Assembly (NCBI GenBank): GCA_902526825.1
Contig: CABZMN010000006.1
Coordinates: forward strand, 1-64,000
Direction: 5' to 3'
DNA: 64,000 nucleotides
Origin: an uncultured Candidatus Actinomarina sp.
GTDB taxonomy: Bacteria; Actinomycetota; Acidimicrobiia; Actinomarinales; Actinomarinaceae
Part shown: in pieces, positions 49,677-57,350 of the stretch
How positions within the stretch are numbered: position 1 is the stretch's first letter
Layout of the letters: each line of letters begins with the position of its first letter
Notes under the pieces: model-generated
Database searches by the model: none
What the model was told of the DNA's origin: nothing
The model's input: the letters and a program-made list of their open reading frames with translations, nothing else
Position numbers and translations under genes: made by a program

Positions 49677-50945
49677 CTATGAAACTTGAATTTTCACATC
49701 TTTTCTAGGGTTTGGTATTGGTGCAGGGTTGATTTTAAGTTCTTCATTTGTACTAATTACCTGAAAATTATCTACAAGTTTATAGATAACGTTTTTAAAT
49801 AAATAACTTGCAAAAAATTTTCCAAGACAAGTATGAGCTCCTCCAGCAAATGGAAAATATGCCTCATGTGTAATTGTTGGATCTTCAAATCTTTCTGGAT
49901 TGAAAGCTAAAGGATCTTCCCAGTATCTTTCATCGTTGTGCAAAACTAAAGGTCCAGCAGCAATATATGTATTTTTAGGTATTTCATAACCGTCCAGTTC
50001 TGCATCTCGGACTACCCATCTTGGAGAAAAAGGGACAGGAGGGTATTTTCTTATTGCTTCATTAAATAAAGCCTCACCTATGATTCCATTTTTAAGATCA
50101 GATATGTCTGTTTTTGATAGTGTAGAAGATTCCGTTTTAACTTTGTTTTGATAACTTTTATCTCCAGCTAAAAAGTGAATTGATGAAGTCAGGGTGCTTG
50201 TTGTTGTGTCATGCGCAGCAAGTAGTAAAAAAATCATATGCTCAGCTATTTCGAAATTTGTTAACCCAGCTTGCTCATTATTTGTTTTTACTAAGTCTGC
50301 AAATAATGTTTCTTTTGAAAGATCAATCTTGTCAGATTTTTCTTGAAAATATTCTAATAACTCAACCCTAGCTTTTAATCCTTTTTTCATTCTTGTCATT
50401 GGATAAGGGCTACGTACAATTGTTGTTGCAGGTTTGATTGAATTTATAAAAAGCTGATTTAAGTGATTTAATTTTGTATCGTCTACTTCATCAAAAAATA
50501 ATTCAACAGCAACGTTAAACATAAGTTGTTTTATTGACTTATATAAATAAAACTCTCTTTTTTGTTTTACTTCTTCAATCCATGAATCAATTCTTGGTTG
50601 AATGATGTGTATATATTTATCTAATGCATCTCTTCGAAATGAATTCTGCAAAAGTGATCTATGATATTTATGATCATCAAAATCACGAAGCATCAGACCA
50701 TTTTCAAATGTTGGTCCTATGGAGAATTCCCAACCATGTTTTGAAGAAAAATTATCATCAGGATCTAAAAAAATTTTTTTTGTAGCTGAGGGAGTTAAGA
50801 ATAACATTACGTCTTCATTTAAAATATTAAGCTGAAACACATCACCCTTTGATTCCTGAAGTCTTTGGATCAATGCCAGTGCATCATAATTAAATTGTAT
50901 AGAGTGACCCACAACAGGAGGGCTTCCAACTACTGGTGCTTTCAT
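49677..50945 (-). CDS. Cytochrome P450, second type
   Basis: A 422-residue P450. The proline-rich start (APVVGSPPVVGHSIQF) is typical of CYP51/CYP120-like groups. The I helix is FLLLAAHDTTTSTLTSS near residue 240, the ExxR is NEAIRKYPPVP, and the haem loop is FPFAGGAHTCLGKFFASYLF. It has no N-terminal membrane anchor. The gene is flanked on both sides by copies of the same structured element and so forms a gene-plus-element unit. The substrate is unknown; CYP51/CYP120-like enzymes often act on isoprenoids. Confidence 0.93.
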   Translation of the reverse strand: MKAPVVGSPPVVGHSIQFNYDALALIQRLQESKGDVFQLNILNEDVMLFLTPSATKKIFLDPDDNFSSKHGWEFSIGPTFENGLMLRDFDDHKYHRSLLQNSFRRDALDKYIHIIQPRIDSWIEEVKQKREFYLYKSIKQLMFNVAVELFFDEVDDTKLNHLNQLFINSIKPATTIVRSPYPMTRMKKGLKARVELLEYFQEKSDKIDLSKETLFADLVKTNNEQAGLTNFEIAEHMIFLLLAAHDTTTSTLTSSIHFLAGDKSYQNKVKTESSTLSKTDISDLKNGIIGEALFNEAIRKYPPVPFSPRWVVRDAELDGYEIPKNTYIAAGPLVLHNDERYWEDPLAFNPERFEDPTITHEAYFPFAGGAHTCLGKFFASYLFKNVIYKLVDNFQVISTNEELKINPAPIPNPRKDVKIQVS

Positions 50946-50972
50946 ACTTTAATTTTAGATAGATAAATCGGC

Positions 50973-51128
50973 GGCATAAAGCAAAAATCCCGATTGATCT
51001 TGCGACCCTTCGGGATTTTCTATTCTATCTTCTTTTCTATCTTGCGATTTCTTTTCCGATAGTTTCTATAAATATAGGTAGAAATCCATGTTTATGCAAA
51101 ATATTTTCTAATCTATTTTTCGCGAACT
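50973..51128 (-). repeat. Copy B of the structured 3' element, between the PH-like protein gene and P450
   Basis: On the minus strand this element begins at the stop of the 151-residue protein gene with AAAGTTCGCGAAAAA, followed by ATTTTGCATAAACAT, a small hairpin with ATC-GCAA-GAT, and the terminator AAATCCCG...CGGGATTT identical to that of copy A. It separates the two minus-strand genes and ends about 27 bases before the P450 start. Confidence 0.85.
50985..51018 (-). terminator. Intrinsic terminator within repeat copy B
   Basis: The 34 bases are identical to the hairpin of copy A: stem AAATCCCG/CGGGATTT, inner GGTC-GCAA-GATC, then TTTGC. It ends transcripts from the 151-residue protein gene. 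Confidence 0.8.
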
Positions 51129-51584
51129 TTACTGGGGAATTGCTGACTTTATTTCATTCAAAAGAAGTTCTAATTCACGACTGTCTATATGTTTTATCAC
51201 TACTTGATATGATTTTTCATGAAATGAAAAAATGATAGTATCTTCATCTCTTTCTTCAATATCGGTTATTTCATCTACTGCATAAATTACTGACAATATT
51301 TTTTCTTTTGTCTTAATAGCTATTTTTCCATTTTTGATTTCTATCACAGGTTGAAAGAATGCTTGTAGAAAAATGATAATCTGGAAAAGACCAAAAAATA
51401 AAATAAGGTAATAAAGACTTTCTTCTCTATTGTTAGAACCAAATTCTTCAAGATCAAAATAACGTTTTAAAAATTCTCTTAATGGGCCTTCTAGAATGTT
51501 GTCAACCGAAACATATGAAAGAAAAAAACCATTCAAAAGTTTTGAAAAGAATTTATTCTTTTTTCTAAAAAGTTTTTTTTCCAT
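51129..51584 (-). CDS. Membrane protein with PH-like C-terminal part, function unknown
   Basis: The 151-residue protein has a very basic start (RKKNKFFSKLLNG), a hydrophobic segment near residues 15-25, a central helix (YYLILFFGLFQIIIFLQAFF, about residues 54-75) and a beta-rich end of about 75 residues (IKNGKIAIKTKEKILSVIYAVDEI, TIIFSFHEKSYQVVIKH). The last part resembles the small PH-like domains of bacterial membrane proteins. It lies upstream of repeat copy B. The role is unknown. Confidence 0.6.
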   Translation of the reverse strand: MEKKLFRKKNKFFSKLLNGFFLSYVSVDNILEGPLREFLKRYFDLEEFGSNNREESLYYLILFFGLFQIIIFLQAFFQPVIEIKNGKIAIKTKEKILSVIYAVDEITDIEERDEDTIIFSFHEKSYQVVIKHIDSRELELLLNEIKSAIPQ

Positions 51585-51635
51585 AAATTTGATTCTATTA
51601 CCTACAGAATACTCAAGTATAGCTATTGTTTAAAT

Positions 51636-52331
51636 ATGGAAATTGTTCTAATTAGGCACGGCCAACCAAAGTGGGTTGATGGTGATCAATATGATCTTAA
51701 TCCTGGCTTAACTGAACTTGGAAAGATCCAAGCAAATAAATCTGCTTCAATATTTTCTGAAAATAACTTTGATGAACTTTGGGTATCACCATTGAAAAGA
51801 GCACAGGAAACAATGTATCCTTTTAAAGAAAAAGGTGTGGCACAAATCCTTAAAACTTTTGATTGGCTTGAGGAGGCCCTTGATGATGAAGAAAAAGAGC
51901 TTTTTGGCAAATCCGGTGGTGACATAGAAAAGTTTTTTGAACAGAGAAATGCTATGTCATTCGAGCAATGGTACAAAAGTGTTCATGGTGAATATATGAA
52001 AGGATTTAGCTCAAATATATTTAATAATCTCGATAAAAATTTAAATTTGATTGGGATCACAAAAGTAAAAAATGACTTTGATTCATTGTTTAATCTAAGT
52101 GAATCCAAAATTGAAAAGCTATTAATCATTTCACATGCTGGAACAATGTCAGCCTTGCTCTCATATTTCTTAGATTTAGATTTGTTTCCTTGGACCTGGC
52201 GAAAATATCTTCCAAGACATGCTGGCCATACTACCTTAAAATCAAGTCAAATATCATCGGGACACTTTTTTCGATTAAAAGAATTCAATAATGTAACATT
52301 CTTAAATTCCGAAGAAGAAAAAACATATTAA
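51636..52331 (+). CDS. Histidine phosphatase superfamily protein
   Basis: The catalytic motif is IVLIRHGQPKW at the N-terminus (RHG), and the second catalytic His is in LLIISHAGTMSALL near residue 168. WVSPLKRAQET holds the second Arg. The length of 231 includes an insertion after the first block. The substrate may be a phosphosugar or phospholipid-related compound; two acyltransferase genes follow in the same direction, which hints at lipid metabolism. Confidence 0.88.
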   Translation: MEIVLIRHGQPKWVDGDQYDLNPGLTELGKIQANKSASIFSENNFDELWVSPLKRAQETMYPFKEKGVAQILKTFDWLEEALDDEEKELFGKSGGDIEKFFEQRNAMSFEQWYKSVHGEYMKGFSSNIFNNLDKNLNLIGITKVKNDFDSLFNLSESKIEKLLIISHAGTMSALLSYFLDLDLFPWTWRKYLPRHAGHTTLKSSQISSGHFFRLKEFNNVTFLNSEEEKTY

Positions 52332-52356
52332 AAATTAAAGTAATAAAATTCTTTAT

Positions 52357-53025
52357 ATGCCGTATACAAAGATACTTCCTTACGTAGATATTCCGACAAA
52401 TACCCCAAGAAAGAAAAGATTTTTTCTTCAAAAATTAGCATATTTCTTATTGCTTTTTGAAGATATAAAAGCTGTTGGGAGCTTTCTTGATAATAAAAGA
52501 GTTATAGTTGTTGCTGCACCGCATCAATCTTTTAAAGATGAGTATCTTATGATTCTTATGATCTTAGCTTTAGATATTAAAGTTTCCTATCTTTCGGCTA
52601 AGTGGACAATGCGTAAACTGCCAAACCCTTTTACAAATGCAAAAGACATTGATAATCAAGGAATCAGTTGGCCACTAGGGTGGCTGCAGGAAAGATTATT
52701 TAAAAGGTTTGGAGCAATTCCTGTTGATAGAAAAGAAGGCTCTGGTCAGTATGATCTTGTCATTAATGAACTGAAAAAAATTGATAATTTTTTACTAATT
52801 GTTACACCAGAAGGAAGGTTTGATGCAGAAAGATTTAGATCAAGCTTTGTGTATCTTGCAAAAGAACTTGAGGCTGAAGTAATGCCTGTACAAATTGACT
52901 ATGAAAATAGACAATTAAAATTTCTACCATCATTTGATATGGCTGGAACAAAAGATGAAATCATCAAAAGGATGCGATTAAAATTTGATGGTATTAGGGG
53001 TAAAAAGAAAATATTTAGAGCTTGA
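52357..53025 (+). CDS. Lysophospholipid acyltransferase family protein
   Basis: PlsC-like acyltransferase of 222 residues. The catalytic HxxxxD is AAPHQSFKDEYLMI near residue 52, and the acceptor-binding block reads TPEGRFDAERFRSSF. It resembles the protein at 41528-42193 (same length, GDIIGNL/LGWLQERLFKRFGAIPV-type segments in equivalent places). The stop overlaps the start of the next acyltransferase gene by four bases, so the two act in one transcript, perhaps in sequential acylation. Confidence 0.83.
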   Translation: MPYTKILPYVDIPTNTPRKKRFFLQKLAYFLLLFEDIKAVGSFLDNKRVIVVAAPHQSFKDEYLMILMILALDIKVSYLSAKWTMRKLPNPFTNAKDIDNQGISWPLGWLQERLFKRFGAIPVDRKEGSGQYDLVINELKKIDNFLLIVTPEGRFDAERFRSSFVYLAKELEAEVMPVQIDYENRQLKFLPSFDMAGTKDEIIKRMRLKFDGIRGKKKIFRA

Positions 53026-53825
53026 TGGAAGAAAAAATCTACAGCCTTATTCGTGAACGAGGGCCATGGTTCCTTAAAAAAAATATTTTTTCTAGATTGA
53101 TATTTAATTTTCTATCAAAGTATTTACGAATTGATGAATCTATCTATGTTGGTGACCATATACAAAGTATGTCGGGACCTGAAGCTTTTGAATGGCTTGG
53201 AGATACATATACAAAAAATTGTGAAGTAAGTGGATTGAATAATATTCCTGAAGACGGAAAATGTTTAATTGTTGCAAATCATCCAATGGGCCCTGCTGAT
53301 GCTGTGGCAATGTATCATAATGTCTACAAAAAAAGAAAAGATGCATTCTTTTTTGCAAATGAATTATTTGTTTATTTACTAGGTGCTTTTGATGATATGA
53401 TGGCTCCTGTTGTTTGGGATAAAGAAAAACAAATACATACAGCAACAAAAAAAACCATTGAAAGAATGAGAACATTTTTTTCTGAGGAAAGAATTGGAAT
53501 ATTGTTTCCATCTGGAAGATTATCGAAATTTACTATCTTTGGTTTGGAGGAAAGGCCTTGGCAAAAAACTCCTGTAAACATTGCTGAGAGAAATGATTGC
53601 TTATTAATCCCAGCATATATACAAGGACGAAATTCATGGTTTTTTTATTTTGCTTCAATGATAAATAAGCAGTTAAGAGATATATCCCAATTAAATGAAC
53701 TTCTAAACAAGAAAAATAAAAAAATAAGAATAATTATTGGGGAACCAGTTTCTAGAAATCAATTACCTGAGGATGACGGAGATGCAATCAAAGAATTAAA
53801 GAAATTATCTGATTCGTTAAAATAA
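53022..53825 (+). CDS. Phospholipid/glycerol acyltransferase family protein
   Basis: The 267-residue protein has the acyltransferase motifs LIVANHPMGPADAVAMY (HxxxxD type: H-PMGPA-D) near residue 87, and GILFPSGRLSKF, where an EG of classical PlsC is replaced by SG. The N-terminal part has basic and hydrophobic residues for membrane contact. It resembles the olsA/lyso-ornithine-lipid type acyltransferases. The end is seven bases from the convergent membrane protein gene. Confidence 0.8.
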   Translation: MMEEKIYSLIRERGPWFLKKNIFSRLIFNFLSKYLRIDESIYVGDHIQSMSGPEAFEWLGDTYTKNCEVSGLNNIPEDGKCLIVANHPMGPADAVAMYHNVYKKRKDAFFFANELFVYLLGAFDDMMAPVVWDKEKQIHTATKKTIERMRTFFSEERIGILFPSGRLSKFTIFGLEERPWQKTPVNIAERNDCLLIPAYIQGRNSWFFYFASMINKQLRDISQLNELLNKKNKKIRIIIGEPVSRNQLPEDDGDAIKELKKLSDSLK

Positions 53826-53832
53826 TTAATTT

Positions 53833-54822
53833 TTAGGAAACTGTCTCTCCGGTAGAAGGACTGACGCCAAGATTGCCAACCATATATCCAAATAGCAAGG
53901 GTGTTGTTACTAATCCTCCAAGTCCATAAAATCTCCATGAAAGCTCATAACCACCTGTTATTTCAATTAGTAATATGTATAACACAACAGTTAAGCCATA
54001 AAGTGAACCTACTAGAGCTGTAGATATTTGAATTTTTCTATCATGATTAGTTTTGTAATACCAAGTCGCTATTTGATTGACGAAGAAAGCTATAAACACA
54101 CCTGCTATGAAAGTTCCAATCAATAATTGGAAGTCTCCAAGTAAAAAAATTAAAGCTTGATACATGAATGAGATTAAGAATATTAATGCCATATTTCTTG
54201 GAGAAACATTAAATCTAATTGCATAGACAAAAACAACCGAACCAAGCATAGCTTGAAAAAATACTGATGCTGCAGAAAATGCTTGGTAGATAAATTCATT
54301 ATTTTGAAAAAACATATATGGCTCAAAAAATGGGTTCACAAATTGAGTAATATAAATCACTAATGCATAGCTTGAAGCTAGAGCAAATATAGATGCTTTA
54401 TCTAAATGTTCTCTATCTGGTCTAGATGCAAAAACGTGATCTAACATTAAAAATGCTCCTAAGAATAACATAAGGTGAGAAGGTGTAATTAATGGTTCAA
54501 TGCCAACTTCAATGCCAAGCAAGGTATGCCATATAGCATCTGAACCTCCACCAATTGCAAATATAGAAGCTCCTAATATTCCCACATCAAATTTATAATC
54601 CTTCATTTTATTTTTAACGTACACAGCAGACAAAACAACAACACCAAAACCTGAATATAAAATACCGTGCCATGGAGTAAAAAAAGATTCAAGCTCATCT
54701 ATTACATACCTATGTGCACTGGCATCAACCCATGCTCCAATAAACATCCAAAGCATCGCAAAGATCATTAAATTTCTATATTTTGGCTCCGTAATTGGAG
54801 CTGGGGATAGCTTATTGAACAT
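53833..54822 (-). CDS. Nine-helix membrane protein with conserved His/Asp residues, function unknown
   Basis: The 329-residue protein has about nine helices. The first half is rich in membrane-embedded polar residues: WVDASAHRYV near residue 33, FFTPWHGILYSGF near 48, GGSDAIWHTLLGIEVGIEPLITPSHLMLFLG near 92-120. I recall similar proteins annotated as hypothetical in other actinobacteria (from memory, not a search). The pattern of His, Asp and Glu in helices suggests a metal or haem site or proton path. No neighbour explains its role. Confidence 0.65.
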   Translation of the reverse strand: MFNKLSPAPITEPKYRNLMIFAMLWMFIGAWVDASAHRYVIDELESFFTPWHGILYSGFGVVVLSAVYVKNKMKDYKFDVGILGASIFAIGGGSDAIWHTLLGIEVGIEPLITPSHLMLFLGAFLMLDHVFASRPDREHLDKASIFALASSYALVIYITQFVNPFFEPYMFFQNNEFIYQAFSAASVFFQAMLGSVVFVYAIRFNVSPRNMALIFLISFMYQALIFLLGDFQLLIGTFIAGVFIAFFVNQIATWYYKTNHDRKIQISTALVGSLYGLTVVLYILLIEITGGYELSWRFYGLGGLVTTPLLFGYMVGNLGVSPSTGETVS

Positions 54823-54889
54823 AGAAATATTTTATCACGAAACATTATTCATATTTGTTTGTATATCTTCTATGAAATAAAATTACTGA

Positions 54890-56053
54890 ATGGACAAATT
54901 TCAGAGGACTTTAACACTAAATAAATCAATCTTATTGGGCCTTAGTTCCATGATTGGTGCTGGTTTGTTTTTTAACATTTCACCTACTTCAAAAATTGCA
55001 TCTTACTCTTCAATAATAGGGTTGTTACTCGCAGGAACTGTGGCGTTCGCAAATGCTAGTTCATCTGCCCAACTTGCAAGGCTTTTCCCTGAAACAGGAG
55101 GGACTTACCTTTATGCAAAAAATGTTCTAGGAATGTATCCATCTTTAATGGCTGGATATTCATTTATTATTGGTAAGTTGATTAGTTGTACTGCGGTAGC
55201 TTTAACACTTGGAAATTATCTTTATCCAGAAAGTCCAAAAGTTGTATCAATAATATTTATTATTTTTGTCACACTAATAAATTATTTTGGAATCTCAAAG
55301 ACTGTAAATATTGCTAGATGGTTTGTATACACAATAGTTCTAATACTTATTTTTTATATTATATCTGTTACAAGCTCCAGTAATTTTTCATTTGACATAC
55401 CTATTGGAAAAGGTTTTTCATTTAAAAACCTTATTCTGAGTGCAAGTATTTGGTTTTTTGCATTTACAGGATACTCAAGACTTGCAACATTTGGTGAAGA
55501 GGTTGACAGTCCAGAAAAAATTATACCCAAGGCAATACTTGTTGGTTTAGGAATTACGTTATTTTTATATGTCTCTACATCATTTGTTACGCTTGGAATT
55601 GTAAATCCAAATATCATTGAGAATTCCTTAACTCCATTAAAAGTGGCTTTTGACTTGAGTCGATTTTCTGAGTTTTCATATCTAATTATTATTGCATCAA
55701 CTATTGCTACAGGATCTGTGTTACTAGCTCTTTTGCCTGGGATAAGTCGGGTATTAGTGGCAATGGCAAGAGATAAAAAAATTCCAAGCTTTTTTATGAC
55801 CATCCATCCAAAGCAAAATTCTGCCTATATTGCAGATATATTTGTTGGTTCTATTGTTGTGGTTGGTATTTTAAATTTCGATGTATTGTCAGCAGTAAAA
55901 TTAAGTGCAATATTCATATTAATTTATTACTCAATTACAAATCTTTGTGTCATCAGACTTAAAAAATCTAGAAGAATATTTCCTATCTATATATCTGTAT
56001 ATGGACTGCTCCTTTGTGTTATTCTTGGAATCTTTCTTGTAATTTATTTTTAA
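54890..56053 (+). CDS. APC superfamily amino acid permease
   Basis: The first helix carries the APC signature ILLGLSSMIGAGLFFNISPTS (GxGIF-type, here GAGLF), and the sixth region shows WFFAFTGYSRLATFGEEVDSPEKIIPKAI, which is also typical. In 387 residues about eleven helices are predicted, fewer than the usual twelve plus tail, so the C-terminus is short. The substrate is an amino acid or amine; no residue tells which. Confidence 0.88.
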   Translation: MDKFQRTLTLNKSILLGLSSMIGAGLFFNISPTSKIASYSSIIGLLLAGTVAFANASSSAQLARLFPETGGTYLYAKNVLGMYPSLMAGYSFIIGKLISCTAVALTLGNYLYPESPKVVSIIFIIFVTLINYFGISKTVNIARWFVYTIVLILIFYIISVTSSSNFSFDIPIGKGFSFKNLILSASIWFFAFTGYSRLATFGEEVDSPEKIIPKAILVGLGITLFLYVSTSFVTLGIVNPNIIENSLTPLKVAFDLSRFSEFSYLIIIASTIATGSVLLALLPGISRVLVAMARDKKIPSFFMTIHPKQNSAYIADIFVGSIVVVGILNFDVLSAVKLSAIFILIYYSITNLCVIRLKKSRRIFPIYISVYGLLLCVILGIFLVIYF

Positions 56054-56079
56054 ATCTGATCAGAGTTATTCTTATAAAT

Positions 56080-56160
56080 ATGGATGTAAAAAGAATTGTT
56101 GCTCTTGCTTTTGTTCTTCTAATCCCTATGTTTGTAGGGTTTCTATATTTGATGCTTTAG
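56080..56160 (+). CDS. 26-residue single-helix peptide (not in ORF track)
   Basis: The frame reads MDVKRIVALAFVLLIPMFVGFLYLML: a short basic start and one hydrophobic helix. It lies 26 bases after the permease stop in the same direction. The length and pattern resemble small accessory subunits of membrane proteins. No strong ribosome site is seen, so the call is tentative. Confidence 0.4.
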   Translation: MDVKRIVALAFVLLIPMFVGFLYLML

Positions 56161-56201
56161 TTTCACAAACACATTTATTATGTGAAAATAATTGCACAAT
56201 C

Positions 56202-56230
56202 TTGCACGTTTGTGATTAAATATATATAAT
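56202..56230 (+). promoter_or_regulatory. Sigma70-type promoter upstream of the SRPBCC gene
   Basis: TTGCAC (56202-56207) and TATAAT (56225-56230) are separated by exactly 17 bases, close to the housekeeping consensus. Just upstream, TTGCAC occurs again at 56192, and the arms CACAAAC (56164) and GTTTGTG (56208) are inverted repeats that partly overlap the promoter. Transcription would start at about 56236-56238, the first base of the leader hairpin. Confidence 0.75.
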
Positions 56231-56235
56231 TAATT

Positions 56236-56302
56236 CATAGGCTGACTGCTTGTATGCGTTATTGAGTCACTCAAACACTCTTCCAAATGTAGTTAGCCTA
56301 TG
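56236..56302 (+). promoter_or_regulatory. Structured 5' leader of the SRPBCC gene
   Basis: CATAGGCTGACT pairs with AGTTAGCCTATG over 12 bases with one G-U pair. The 43-base closed loop contains a small perfect hairpin TTGAG-TCA-CTCAA. The stem begins where the promoter above should start transcription and ends 15 bases before the ATG. There is no T run after it, so it is not a terminator. It may be a riboswitch-like or protein-bound leader, or the 5' end stabiliser of the mRNA. Confidence 0.6.
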
Positions 56303-56317
56303 CCCTAAAATAATCTT

Positions 56318-56809
56318 ATGAACAATATTTTATCTATTAAGAGGACTAAGAAGCTTGATTTTTCTAAAGATGAAGTATGGAATGTAATAACAACGCCAAA
56401 TTATTTAAATGAGACTCATCCATTTTGTAAAAACAATACTGTTGTTACCTGGCCAGGTGTCGGATCGAAAGATATTTTAGAGTATCTGAGTGGACTTACT
56501 TTTGAAAGAGAGTTTACTCAATGGGACGAAAATGGTTATGACTTAATAATTGGAACCAAGAATGGAAAAAAGTCAAAAGTAAAATGGAGGCTATCAGGTA
56601 ATGAGGAGTCATCTCAATTATCTATTCAGATAAATACCTATCCTCTTAAAAAATTTCCAGGTCCCTTGTATATTGTTCCCTTTGTTTTTCAGATTAATCC
56701 ACAACTTAGTCGCTATTTAGATTCAGTTTTAGGAGGTATTGAATATTTTTTAAAGAATAAAAATCCGGTTCCAAGAAATCATTTTGGAACTCATAAATGG
56801 TTTTCTTAG
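56318..56809 (+). CDS. SRPBCC (START/polyketide cyclase-like) family protein
   Basis: The 163-residue protein looks like the helix-grip fold of SRPBCC proteins: IKRTKKLDFSKDEVWNVITTPNYLNETHPFC at the start, then a strand-rich middle (VTWPGVGSKDILEY, FEREFTQWDENGYDLIIG) and a final amphipathic helix (SRYLDSVLGGIEYFLKN). Such proteins bind hydrophobic small molecules in a deep cavity or act as cyclases. No signal peptide. It has its own promoter and structured leader. Confidence 0.75.
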   Translation: MNNILSIKRTKKLDFSKDEVWNVITTPNYLNETHPFCKNNTVVTWPGVGSKDILEYLSGLTFEREFTQWDENGYDLIIGTKNGKKSKVKWRLSGNEESSQLSIQINTYPLKKFPGPLYIVPFVFQINPQLSRYLDSVLGGIEYFLKNKNPVPRNHFGTHKWFS

Positions 56810-56851
56810 ACTAATTTTCGTCTTCGCATCCACACTCTGGACAAAACACTT

Positions 56852-57220
56852 TTATTCCTTTTCTTGAATTTTGATTATTGCACGATTTTCATTAGAACCT
56901 CGTATAAACATTTTAGACATTGATCCATACTTTTTTATGATTTTATCAAGAGCTGCTTGTTTCTTTTCCTCGTCATCAATTATTGATGCTCTTACATCAA
57001 GTGGATCTGAAAGTGCACTGCTCCCAATTTGGTCTGTAACATATATAGTTGCTCTGCCATTGTTATTAATTCTTTTTACTTTTCCAGCGGATTTACTTGA
57101 AGTAATAACTAAATAATCTTCATGTTCTGCAACCCATACTGGAGTCTTTACTGAAGTATCATCTTTTTTGTATGTAATTAAATTGATATATTCATGATCT
57201 GCAAAATCTAAGAGATTCAT
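56852..57220 (-). CDS. PPOX-class flavin/F420-dependent protein
   Basis: The product of 122 residues is a split-barrel FMN/F420-binding protein: YINLITYKKDDTSVKTPVWVAEHEDYLVITSSKSAGKVKRINNNGRATIYVTD, a pattern well known in actinobacterial F420-dependent PPOX proteins (TPVW, K-x-K-R-I-NN). I start at ATG 57220; the track start is a TTG two codons earlier. It follows a 41-residue frame and the acyltransferase-3 gene. Its substrate is unknown. Confidence 0.87.
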   Translation of the reverse strand: MNLLDFADHEYINLITYKKDDTSVKTPVWVAEHEDYLVITSSKSAGKVKRINNNGRATIYVTDQIGSSALSDPLDVRASIIDDEEKKQAALDKIIKKYGSMSKMFIRGSNENRAIIKIQEKE

Positions 57221-57222
57221 AT

Positions 57223-57348
57223 TCAAAAATAGTTTAATAAGAGTGATGGTAATTGCACTAATCTTCGTGCAATATAGGAATCAGAAAATATCAAAAAAAG
57301 CAAAAAAAGTAAAACAAAAATACTCCTAACTATAACTTTTCGATTCAT
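57223..57348 (-). CDS. 41-residue single-helix membrane protein (not in ORF track)
   Basis: The frame begins at ATG two bases after the acyltransferase-3 stop and ends two bases before the ATG of the PPOX gene, so it fills the gap exactly. It reads MNRKVIVRSIF, a hydrophobic stretch VLLFLLFLIFS and a polar end DSYIARRLVQLPSLLLNYF. A basic start followed by one helix indicates a signal anchor or small membrane subunit. The function is unknown. Confidence 0.55.
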   Translation of the reverse strand: MNRKVIVRSIFVLLFLLFLIFSDSYIARRLVQLPSLLLNYF

Positions 57349-57350
57349 TT

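Noticed and set aside
49504-51128. Integron attC sites flanking the P450 gene
   Set aside because: The repeats lack the RYYYAAC/GTTRRRY core sites and no integrase gene is present; an RNA or terminator element fits better.
57254-57276. Inverted repeat ATTGCAC...GTGCAAT as a regulatory hairpin
   Set aside because: It lies inside the probable 41-residue frame and has no T run or promoter next to it; a weak resemblance to 56191-56208 is limited to a few bases.
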